Origin: NC2004 sp050874905
GTDB taxonomy: Bacteria > Bacillota > Clostridia > Lachnospirales > Lachnospiraceae
Assembly (NCBI GenBank): GCA_050874905.1
Contig: JBNMLP010000019.1
Coordinates: 1-55,739 of the forward strand
Direction: 5' to 3'
DNA: 55,739 bases
Both the position numbers and the translations under genes were made by a program. Below are positions 1 to 6,424 of the stretch, one piece after another. How positions within the stretch are numbered: the stretch's first letter is position 1; each line of letters starts with the position of its first letter. A model generated the notes under the pieces. The model worked only from the letters and a program-made list of their open reading frames with translations, ran no database searches and was not told the DNA's origin.

Positions 1-2
1 CC

Positions 3-116
3 TCTGGAGACAGAGATGATCCTGGTGGATATAGGAGGTTAGCTGCCATAGAGGGATGGGTTTACACAAGGCCAGTAAAGCGGAAAAACAATGACGTTTT
101 ATTTCGTATACCTTAA
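3..116 (+). CDS. 3' end of an unidentified gene (partial)
   Basis: An open frame enters from the left edge and ends at TAA 114-116, giving 37 residues rich in Arg/Lys and ending in LFRIP. Its last ~27 codons lie inside a tandem duplication. The second copy (226-312) keeps the same peptide, and its two base changes in the frame are both synonymous (Val GTT/GTA, Arg CGG/CGA), which supports this frame as the coding one. I do not recognise the family. Its position next to sugar-nucleotide genes suggests a polysaccharide locus to the left, but that is only inference. Confidence 0.45.
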   Translation, partial: SGDRDDPGGYRRLAAIEGWVYTRPVKRKNNDVLFRIP

Positions 117-424
117 AACCACTATTTCAGTACCAGATACATCGAAATGCTCATAGCTATGGTTTATTCGCTGAGATATCAAAGGTTGAGAAGCCTTGAA
201 TTTTCAATAAAAAACACTTGATTATATGAGGAGGTTAGCTGCCATAGAGGGATGGGTATACACAAGGCCAGTAAAGCGAAAAAACAATGACGTTTTATTT
301 CGTATACCTTAAAACCACTATTTCAGTACCTGATACATCGAAATGTTCATAGCTATGGTTTATTCGCTGAGATAAAAAGGTTGAGAAACCTTGAATTTTC
401 AATAAAAAACACTTGATCATATGA
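34..424 (+). repeat. Tandem direct repeat, two ~196-bp units
   Basis: Unit 1 runs from 34 to 229 and unit 2 from 230 to about 424. They match over nearly the full length, with a handful of substitutions and one 1-base deletion in unit 2. Each unit carries the C-terminal codons of the partial upstream gene plus about 110 bases of 3' flank. The join reads as a simple tandem duplication of a gene end, with no transposase or terminal repeats in view. Confidence 0.85.
226..312 (+). pseudogene. Duplicated C-terminal gene fragment (28 codons)
   Basis: This is the second copy of the upstream gene's C-terminus. An ATG at 226 happens to be in frame, so a 28-residue peptide ending at TAA 310-312 is possible. 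The ATG sits at the duplication join, and the only purine-rich run near it lies downstream of it. The best reading is a non-functional remnant. The two differences from copy 1 in this frame are synonymous, so the copy has either drifted very little or been kept by gene conversion. Confidence 0.5.
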
Positions 425-512
425 GGAGAGTGTGAATCGTCAAAAGCCCATTGTTTGAGTGGGGTGTTTCTATAGATAAAGTAAAAAGTTGATCAATAAT
501 TTAATATAGGTA

Positions 513-542
513 TTGAATGATGTTAAGTAAATAAAGTATAAT
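513..542 (+). promoter_or_regulatory. Promoter for the SDR gene at 706
   Basis: A -35 box TTGAAT (513-518) and a -10 box TATAAT (537-542) are separated by 18 bases. Transcription would start near 549, leaving a leader of about 157 nt before the start codon. The region 425-512 shows nothing else. Confidence 0.6.
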
Positions 543-659
543 ACTCATAGCAATGAAATTATTTCGTATTTTGCTTGCTTTAGTAACTACATTATACTTC
601 AAAAAAAGGGGAGCTGCGCTTTTTAATTTGTCCCCGAAGAGAAAAGGTTTATAGAGAAA

Positions 660-690
660 AATGGGGTGTCTTTTGACACTGCCCATTTAT
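660..690 (+). terminator. Attenuator-like hairpin in the leader of the SDR gene
   Basis: ATGGGG-TGTC at 661-670 can pair with GACA-CTGCCCAT at 675-686 around a TTTT loop, followed by a T-rich run up to about 693. It ends directly before the ribosome site GGGAGGT of the next gene. Inside a long leader this looks like a conditional terminator or a hairpin limiting ribosome access. There is no known riboswitch fold here that I can name. Confidence 0.4.
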
Positions 691-705
691 TTTGGGAGGT
701 AGAAA

Positions 706-1551
706 ATGAAAATTCTTGTAACTGGAGCAAATGGATATTTAGGGCAAGGTGTTGTTAAGGCATTATTGGATAATAAACACACTGTTGTTGCGACGGATAT
801 AAATGTTGAAAATATAGATGATAGAGCTAAGAAACTACCGTGTGATTTATTTATGATAGACAACCCATATAGTTATTTTGATCAACCAGACGTGCTATTA
901 CATTTAGCGTGGAGAGATGGATTTGTTCATTATTCTGATGTGCATATTAAAGATTTGGAAAAGCATACTAATTTCATAAAAAAAATGGCTGAATCTGAAA
1001 TAAAAACTATTTCTGTTATGGGAAGTATGCATGAAATAGGTTTTTTTGAAGGAAGTATAGACGAAGATACACCATGTAGACCAGAAAGTTTATACGGTAT
1101 TGCTAAAAATGCGTTAAGAGATATTACTAAGTTGTATGCTAAACAAAACCAGAAAAAATTTCAGTGGTTGAGAGGTTATTATATTGTTGGCAATTCAGAG
1201 TATGGATCATCTGTTTTTTCAAAGATTACTGCTGCGGAAGCAAACGGAGAAAAAACATTTCCATTTACAATGGGATTAAATCAGTTTGATTTTATTGATT
1301 ATGAAGAATTTTGTAGACAGGTTAGTCTTACAGTGACTCAGGATAAGGTTAATGGAATTATAAATATATGTTCAGGACGTCCAGAAAAATTAGCTGATAG
1401 AGTAGAACGATTTATAAAAGATAATAATTATAATATAAAATTAGATTATGGTGCTTTCCAGGATAGACCATATGATTCAAAAGCTGTCTGGGGAAATAAT
1501 GAAAAAATAACGAAAATAATTTTAGATTCAAGAAACAGTGGAACAAATTAA
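706..1551 (+). CDS. Extended SDR nucleotide-sugar epimerase/reductase (copy 1)
   Basis: A 281-residue NAD(P)-dependent extended short-chain dehydrogenase/reductase. The Rossmann motif GANGYLG is at residues 7-13, and the catalytic pair Y130 and K134 lies in YGIAK. The family acts on nucleotide-activated sugars; the exact substrate cannot be read, and a dTDP-4-keto-6-deoxysugar reductase is one option. The start is set by GGGAGGT 7 bases before ATG 706. A close paralogue lies at 11362-12195 with long identical stretches such as LLHLAWRDGFVHYSD. This copy is clearly AT-richer and uses AT-rich codons, so the two genes probably have different histories. It is convergent with the HTH-Ugd gene. Confidence 0.85.
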   Translation: MKILVTGANGYLGQGVVKALLDNKHTVVATDINVENIDDRAKKLPCDLFMIDNPYSYFDQPDVLLHLAWRDGFVHYSDVHIKDLEKHTNFIKKMAESEIKTISVMGSMHEIGFFEGSIDEDTPCRPESLYGIAKNALRDITKLYAKQNQKKFQWLRGYYIVGNSEYGSSVFSKITAAEANGEKTFPFTMGLNQFDFIDYEEFCRQVSLTVTQDKVNGIINICSGRPEKLADRVERFIKDNNYNIKLDYGAFQDRPYDSKAVWGNNEKITKIILDSRNSGTN

Positions 1552-1629
1552 AATTGCAATTTTAAATCTCCAAATAATTTAAACAAAATAGGTAATTGCG
1601 AAACTTGCGATGCTCATGAATATTCTTGT

Positions 1630-1677
1630 GCGGCAGAGCCGCCCGTCCGGTGTGGCGTGAGCCACCTGTCCAGACGG
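1630..1677. other. GC-rich multi-hairpin element between convergent genes
   Basis: Three stems lie in 48 bases: GCGGC-AGA-GCCGC (1630-1642), then CCGTC (1643-1647) pairing with GACGG (1673-1677) around GTGGC-GTGA-GCCAC (1652-1665). It sits between the stop of the SDR gene and the stop of the ugd gene and stands out from AT-rich flanks. No good T-run follows on either strand, so it is not a standard intrinsic terminator. It could be a transcript-end structure or a repeat remnant. Confidence 0.5.
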
Positions 1678-1709
1678 AATGATCCACTTTACTGAAACAC
1701 GGCAGTTTT

Positions 1710-3191
1710 TTAATCTCTCTGGAAAATATCTCTGGTATATACTTTTTCTTTGACATCGTCTAAAGAAGTATCGTATCGGTTGGCAATAATGGCATTTGAC
1801 TGTTTTTTGAAAGTGTCTAAGTTATTTACAATTTTGCTTCCAAAGAATGTATCTCCATTTTTTAAAGTTGGCTCATAGATGATGACAGTGGCTCCTTTGG
1901 CTTTGATCCGTTTCATAACTCCTTGAATGGAAGATTGGCGGAAGTTGTCAGAATTAGATTTCATTGTAAGGCGATAAACTCCAATGGTTACATTTTTTTC
2001 CATGGATGAGTCGTAGGTATTCGCTTCGTCATATCCATAATAGCCTGCCATTTGCAGTACCCGATCTGCAATAAAGTCTTTTCTTGTTTTATTACTTTCT
2101 ACAATAGCACTCATCATGTTCTGTGGAACATCGTTATAATTGGCAAGAAGCTGTTTGGTGTCCTTTGGCAGGCAATAACCGCCGTAACCAAAGCTTGGAT
2201 TGTTATAGTGTGTTCCAATACGTGGATCAAGACAGACACCATTGATGATTTCCTGTGTATTGAGTCCCTTCATTTCCGCATATGTGTCTAATTCGTTGAA
2301 GTAGGAGACACGTAATGCCAGATAAGTGTTGGCAAATAGTTTTACAGCTTCTGCTTCGGTAAATCCCATAAATAAGGTATCAATGTTTTCTTTTTCTGCG
2401 CCCTCCTGTAACAATGCAGCAAACTGATGGGAGGCATTTACAAGTTTTTCATCATTTTCATCCGTGGACACAATGATGCGGCTTGGATACAGATTATCAT
2501 AAAGTGCTTTGGATTCACGAAGAAATTCCGGGCTGAAGATAATATTTTTCGTATTATATTTCTGGCGCACAGATTCCGTATAACCGACTGGAATGGTGGA
2601 TTTGATGACCATGATTGCATCAGGATTCACTTTTAAGACTAGTTCGATGACTGCCTCAACTGCAGAGGTGTCAAAATAGTTCTTTTTGCTGTCATAGTTG
2701 GTTGGGGCGGCGATCACTACATAGTCAGCATCTTTATAAGCAGTTTCACCATCTAAGGTAGCGGTTAAGTCTAACTCTTTTTCTGCAAGGTATTTTTCTA
2801 TGTAATCGTCCTGGATTGGAGATTTCCGGTGATTGATCATGTCTACCTTTTCCGGAATGATGTCCACAGCAGTAACGTGATTATGCTGAGCAAGAAGCGT
2901 TGCAATAGACAAACCTACATATCCGGTTCCCGCTACTGCGATACGAAGTGGGGAAGGGGATGGCAGTTTTTGGTGGTCAGAATCTACAAATACTTCACAT
3001 GGATCAAAGTCAAGGATATTTGCCAGTGTTTCTAGCTGTGGAAGCAGCGGAATATAATCCTCGGTTTCAATTCGTGAGAGTTGTGCGCGGTTGATTCCCG
3101 TTAGTTCAGAAAGCTGAGCTTGAGTGAAGTTCTTCTCTTTCCGTTTGTTTTCGACTAAAGTGGCTAAAAGAGCCGTGGATAGTTTTTTCAT
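1710..3191 (-). CDS. ugd: UDP-glucose 6-dehydrogenase with N-terminal HTH domain
   Basis: A 493-residue protein. Residues ~1-70 are an XRE-type helix-turn-helix (FTQAQLSELTGINRAQLSRIE region at ~22-42). From residue ~82 it is a complete nucleotide-sugar dehydrogenase: GTGYVG at 88-93, PEFLRES at ~221-227, and the catalytic Cys340 in GGYCLPKD. The enzyme part oxidises UDP-glucose (or a related UDP-sugar) to the uronic acid for cell-surface glycans. The usual length is ~390-420 residues, so the extra length is the DNA-binding domain. The start is supported by AAAGGAGA upstream of the ATG, and the HTH is in frame with no break. The fused domain may let the enzyme bind its own promoter or sense flux; that is inference. 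Confidence 0.9.
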   Translation of the reverse strand: MKKLSTALLATLVENKRKEKNFTQAQLSELTGINRAQLSRIETEDYIPLLPQLETLANILDFDPCEVFVDSDHQKLPSPSPLRIAVAGTGYVGLSIATLLAQHNHVTAVDIIPEKVDMINHRKSPIQDDYIEKYLAEKELDLTATLDGETAYKDADYVVIAAPTNYDSKKNYFDTSAVEAVIELVLKVNPDAIMVIKSTIPVGYTESVRQKYNTKNIIFSPEFLRESKALYDNLYPSRIIVSTDENDEKLVNASHQFAALLQEGAEKENIDTLFMGFTEAEAVKLFANTYLALRVSYFNELDTYAEMKGLNTQEIINGVCLDPRIGTHYNNPSFGYGGYCLPKDTKQLLANYNDVPQNMMSAIVESNKTRKDFIADRVLQMAGYYGYDEANTYDSSMEKNVTIGVYRLTMKSNSDNFRQSSIQGVMKRIKAKGATVIIYEPTLKNGDTFFGSKIVNNLDTFKKQSNAIIANRYDTSLDDVKEKVYTRDIFQRD

Positions 3192-3242
3192 AACAATCTC
3201 CTTTGTTTATTATAATAACATATAAGCTTGCTTGCGTTTTCT

Positions 3243-3270
3243 TTGCTTGTTTGAGTGTAACAGATAATAT
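3243..3270 (+). promoter_or_regulatory. Possible promoter for the gene at 3446
   Basis: TTGCTT (3243-3248) and TAATAT (3265-3270) are spaced by 16 bases in the divergent gap between ugd and the next plus-strand gene. The match is moderate, and the ~170-nt leader it implies holds no long reading frame. Confidence 0.35.
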
Positions 3271-3445
3271 GATGAAAATCAAGGGGGAGGAGTATGAGGA
3301 AAGAGGACAGATGTTTTTGTGAGTAACATATTTGGTGCATCATCGGAGCGTGTCGAAGTACGTCGATGGAAAAAGGTGGAAAAAAGTCGGCGGAGGTGGG
3401 ATAATGAGTGTGGAGGAAGTTGCGATTTGAGAGGAGGTTATGTTT

Positions 3446-4150
3446 ATGGGACAATTTGCAGATGTAGTAAAAGATCCAGATCTTACTGACGTATCAGAGG
3501 AACTGAGTATGTTATCAAGCTTGGCACAGGTAAAACTGGATTTGTTTAAGACAGAAATTGAATCAACTTTGAAATCAGGGAAGGTAACGGATGACCTTAC
3601 AGTGGCAGTCACGAAATTAATTAAGAAGCATGAGGAATACCGTGTATATACTGGACATTCTTCGGAGCTTACGAATGACATTAGTAAGGCTGTGCAGGAA
3701 ATCATTGGTGGAGAAACAGCGGAAGGAGTAACAAGCATTGTCTCTAGTCTTGTGAATGTATTTCTTGGGGCAGAAGAAGGGGAAGAGTCAATGGAGCGGG
3801 ATTATATTGTAACAGTTGAATATCCTGCAATTATCCGGTTGGATATGGCGTTCTGGTCGTGGAAAGTTAAGAATGAAAAACTGAAGACAAAAGCACAGAG
3901 CATTATATGTTTTGTTGTTTATAAATCAGCTGTTGATGTGGAAAAACTTGATTTTAATGCGTTTTTATCTGTGTATGCACCTACTTTACGTGCAACATGT
4001 ATTGATAAAGAGACAAATCAGCTTAAGGATGAAATTCAGTTGATGAGGTTGCTGAATGAAGCAAAGGAAGTGTATGCTTTGTTAAGTGGGAAATCTAAAG
4101 ATAGTCTGCCACCGAATAGCTCTCTGATGAATTTCCTGGTGAATAAGTGA
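3446..4150 (+). CDS. Uncharacterised protein, 234 residues
   Basis: I do not recognise this family. The protein is soluble-looking, mostly helical, acidic in its first half (AEEGEESMERDYI at ~114-126) and has no signal peptide or membrane segment. GAGGAGG at 3431-3437 sits 8 bases before ATG 3446 but only 2 before the upstream ATG 3440, so 3446 is the better start. It is convergent with the Rpn gene and opens the accessory island between ugd and glf. A stem of 12 perfect pairs (4205-4240) follows. Confidence 0.65.
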   Translation: MGQFADVVKDPDLTDVSEELSMLSSLAQVKLDLFKTEIESTLKSGKVTDDLTVAVTKLIKKHEEYRVYTGHSSELTNDISKAVQEIIGGETAEGVTSIVSSLVNVFLGAEEGEESMERDYIVTVEYPAIIRLDMAFWSWKVKNEKLKTKAQSIICFVVYKSAVDVEKLDFNAFLSVYAPTLRATCIDKETNQLKDEIQLMRLLNEAKEVYALLSGKSKDSLPPNSSLMNFLVNK

Positions 4151-4204
4151 TAAAAAAAGTAGCGGTATGGTGGTGTATATACATTTATACCTGTATAACG
4201 AAGA

Positions 4205-4240
4205 TAAGAGCAGAGAACCAAAATCCGGTCTCTGCTCTTA
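4205..4240. terminator. Hairpin between convergent genes (weak terminator)
   Basis: TAAGAGCAGAGA (4205-4216) pairs perfectly with TCTCTGCTCTTA (4229-4240). The T-run expected of an intrinsic terminator is poor on both strands, but the position between two converging stops fits a shared transcript end. Confidence 0.5.
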
Positions 4241-4273
4241 GTAACTATCAAGCCATCTTATGTCACTTTTTGA

Positions 4274-4299
4274 GTTTACACAGAACTTGAAACGGTCTC
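4274..4299. repeat. 26-nt motif resembling an insertion-sequence end
   Basis: The stretch beginning GTTTACACAGAACTTG and ending GGTCTC matches the reverse complement of 55446-55471 at 24 of 26 bases. From memory it resembles the terminal inverted repeats of IS256/mutator-type elements. No transposase of that family is present beside it, so it is at most a relict end. Confidence 0.45.
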
Positions 4300-4312
4300 A
4301 AGAAAACGGTTT

Positions 4313-5191
4313 CTAATTTTCTTTCAAGATCCTTTCTACCTCTTCTTTGGAAATGTTTTTACGTTTGGCAATTTCTTCTACTGTGTAGCCTTCTTCGTTG
4401 AGGGTGATAACGGCTCCCACAATTTTGCCTTCAATCATACCCTCGGTTCTGCCTTCAGTTCGTCCTTCGAGTCTACCTTCAAGCCGCCCCTCATTCATTG
4501 CTTTATCGATTACTTCACACATCGTAGTAACACCTCCTTTTGATTGGTTGTAACTTTCCTCAAACCAGGAATCTTTTGTCAATACTGACATCATTTTAAG
4601 GACTTCTTCTACGTGAAGAATTTTATCCTTTGAAGGAATGTAGTTTTTGTTCTTTCGTATTTGTACGAAATAATCTGCAACAATCCGGAAATCACTTTTG
4701 AACATCTGCACTTGTTCATCTTCAAGAAATGCAATTTCAAATAAATTGATCTTGTGATCGTTAAAGTAAGGTTTTAATTCTTCTGGTACATGAAAAATCT
4801 CAGACAAGGTTTTGGGCTTGTTCCATCTTTTTGTGCCGAAATATAAAACCATAGTGATGACGGGATACCGGTCTTTGCCATTTAACAGTTGTTGTTTGTA
4901 GGATGAGCCATCGTAGCTATATACTCGTAATGGCATATCCTTGTCAATATCTGTCTGATTTTCAATACCGTATAATGCAATAGTAACATTGCCATCATTC
5001 CAGTATTTGTTAACATCCCGTTCTTGCTCGTGAATCCTCCCGTCAGCTTTGATCATACTTTTGTCTTTGGTATTGACCAGTTGCTCCGGTAAGATTCTTT
5101 GTTCCCCTTGAAAGAGTAAGACATTAGCAATATCTGCAAATACGTCATTATAATCTTCAAGGATTTTTTCAGTAATATCTAATACCGCCAT
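4313..5191 (-). CDS. Rpn/YhgA-family PD-(D/E)XK nuclease or putative transposase
   Basis: A 292-residue member of the recombination-promoting nuclease (Rpn) family, annotated in Clostridia as Rpn or PD-(D/E)XK transposase. Visible family features are D59 in ERDVNKYW and the E77-N-Q79 motif in YGIENQTD, the expected acidic and E-x-Q metal-site residues. The C-terminus carries five tandem EGR-like repeats (residues ~230-252) and ends in a short EEIAKRKNISKEEVERIL helix-turn-helix-like tail, typical of the family. AGGAGAA precedes the ATG. Rpn proteins cleave DNA and promote RecA-independent recombination in E. coli; the role here is inferred. A hairpin in the leader partly covers the ribosome site. 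Confidence 0.85.
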   Translation of the reverse strand: MAVLDITEKILEDYNDVFADIANVLLFQGEQRILPEQLVNTKDKSMIKADGRIHEQERDVNKYWNDGNVTIALYGIENQTDIDKDMPLRVYSYDGSSYKQQLLNGKDRYPVITMVLYFGTKRWNKPKTLSEIFHVPEELKPYFNDHKINLFEIAFLEDEQVQMFKSDFRIVADYFVQIRKNKNYIPSKDKILHVEEVLKMMSVLTKDSWFEESYNQSKGGVTTMCEVIDKAMNEGRLEGRLEGRTEGRTEGMIEGKIVGAVITLNEEGYTVEEIAKRKNISKEEVERILKEN

Positions 5192-5198
5192 TTGTTCT

Positions 5199-5239
5199 CC
5201 TATCTGTCATCATGCGTTGGTTATATTTATGACGATAGG
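5199..5239 (-). promoter_or_regulatory. Leader hairpin touching the Rpn ribosome site
   Basis: On the minus strand CCTATCGTCAT pairs with ATGACAGATAGG with one bulged base. Its 3' arm runs into the AGGAGA ribosome site of the Rpn gene. This could limit translation of a potentially harmful nuclease, but no trans-acting signal is visible. Confidence 0.35.
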
Positions 5240-5271
5240 TATGAGGAGAAATCTATGAATAAAGTAATAGA

Positions 5272-5300
5272 ATTATAACATAGTGGGAATGGGTTTGCAA
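5272..5300 (-). promoter_or_regulatory. Promoter of the Rpn gene
   Basis: On the minus strand the -35 box is TTGCAA (5300-5295) and the extended -10 box is TGT-TATAAT (-10 hexamer 5277-5272), spaced by 17 bases. The spacer and -10 share 20 of 22 bases with the region upstream of the LRR surface protein (47867-47888). Confidence 0.65.
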
Positions 5301-5364
5301 TTACACCTCAAATGGTTATAACTATGGAGATTAAATATTTTAGCTTATTATTTTCAATAAAAAA

Positions 5365-5393
5365 TTGAATTAGTAAAACAAAACACATATAAT
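5365..5393 (+). promoter_or_regulatory. Promoter for the island genes at 5571 and 6425
   Basis: The -35 box TTGAAT (5365-5370), a 17-base spacer and the -10 box TATAAT (5388-5393) make a near-consensus SigA promoter. The transcript would begin near 5400 and carry the 97-nt nested inverted repeat at 5404-5500 as its first element, then reach the gene at 5571. Confidence 0.6.
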
Positions 5394-5403
5394 ATTAAAT
5401 AAA

Positions 5404-5500
5404 ATTCCTTTATGAGTGGAGATTTTCAATAGGTGTTTTTCGCTCAATACAGTACTTAGTCATAATATTTATGAAAGCATTGAGCCAAGTATAAAGGAAT
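5404..5500. repeat. 97-nt nested inverted repeat (structured leader or MITE-like)
   Basis: Three helices nest inside each other: an outer perfect 10-bp pair ATTCCTTTAT (5404-5413) with ATAAAGGAAT (5491-5500), a middle 7-bp pair GCTCAAT (5442-5448) with ATTGAGC (5479-5485), and an inner CATAA/TTATG (5461-5473). It begins within a few bases of the predicted transcription start, so it would fold at the 5' end of the mRNA. It may be a small non-coding RNA, a regulatory leader or a miniature inverted-repeat element. No flanking target duplication was identified. Confidence 0.55.
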
Positions 5501-5570
5501 ATGCGATTTGGATAATTTATAAATTTTAGGTTGCAGAACGCATTAAAGTAGTAATAGGGAGATTATAGTA

Positions 5571-6362
5571 ATGGAAAAAGAACAATTTGATTTAGAAAAG
5601 TCTGAGCTTCAAAAGAGTATGGAGATAGCTGATATTTTCCAAAATCCATTATGGGATTATATTGGTTGCATTTTCCCGATTGGTGGAATTACTGCTACAT
5701 TTAGAAAGCAGTATGAAAATGCGCTTGAGGAAAAAAGAAGAGGTTTTCTTAAAGAGATATGCGAGACATCATGTTGTATTGTGGAAACGGATATTCGTTC
5801 TTTTGATTATATCTCTGATCTAAAATTAGGCATTGATGCCATAGAGCGTGTATCTTTTAATGAAAAAATCAAATTTATAGCAAATCTTTTTAATTCAACA
5901 CACAGTAATCTTGATATGATGGACAGCAATGAATATCAGGAAAATCTTAGAAAATTGTGTGATCTTTCTTTGCGAGAAATAGATATTCTTTGTATGTTGC
6001 ATCAAAATGAAAGTGGAAAAAATGATGCCAAATATTTTGCCAGAGTGCATGAGAAATATCAGGATCTTGACACGGATGAAGTAAACGCAATGTTGCTATC
6101 ACTTACAAAAACTGGTTTTTGTAAAGAAACTGTAGCAACAAGATTGAATTACCGAGGCAATGAATTTTCAACAACAAAGCTTTTGGAACGATTTTTGAAA
6201 GATATTGGTGTAGAAGATGGTATGACGGAAGAATTTAAAGGAACTAGACGTAAAAATGCGGAACAGGAAGAAATAAAAAATTTGGTTCCAGAAATGAAAC
6301 CAATGTCAAATGAACAGATAGATAAAATATTTGATGAAATCTTCTACAAAGATGAATTATAG
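5571..6362 (+). CDS. Uncharacterised protein, 263 residues, island gene
   Basis: I do not recognise the family. The protein has one weakly hydrophobic stretch (residues ~28-42, WDYIGCIFPIGGITA) and is otherwise charged and helical, with a Lys/Glu-rich C-terminus. The ATG is preceded by a modest site (GGGAGATTATAGTA). It is AT-rich compared with the polysaccharide cluster. The next gene, which encodes a nuclease-like protein, starts 62 bases downstream on the same strand, and the two probably share the promoter at 5365-5393. The pairing with a nuclease gene suggests a partner or regulator, but nothing in the sequence proves it. Confidence 0.6.
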   Translation: MEKEQFDLEKSELQKSMEIADIFQNPLWDYIGCIFPIGGITATFRKQYENALEEKRRGFLKEICETSCCIVETDIRSFDYISDLKLGIDAIERVSFNEKIKFIANLFNSTHSNLDMMDSNEYQENLRKLCDLSLREIDILCMLHQNESGKNDAKYFARVHEKYQDLDTDEVNAMLLSLTKTGFCKETVATRLNYRGNEFSTTKLLERFLKDIGVEDGMTEEFKGTRRKNAEQEEIKNLVPEMKPMSNEQIDKIFDEIFYKDEL

Positions 6363-6424
6363 AACAATGCTACTGTTAGTCGATATATTTTAACAGGGAT
6401 GTCTACAGCAACATAGGAGAATAC

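Noticed and set aside
91..156. Small 21-codon ORF (MTFYFVYL...) conserved in both repeat units
   Set aside because: It has no ribosome site, and the upstream gene's frame explains most of the sequence; the conservation is just that of the duplication. Its silent differences are too few to argue for coding.
2829..3035. Plus-strand ORFs inside the ugd gene
   Set aside because: They lie opposite the NAD-binding region of a clear gene and have no supporting start signal.
3404..3430. Eight-codon ORF (MSVEEVAI) with a fair ribosome site just before the gene at 3446
   Set aside because: Too short to support as a gene; it could be a leader peptide, but there is no repeat of a regulatory codon or a terminator after it.
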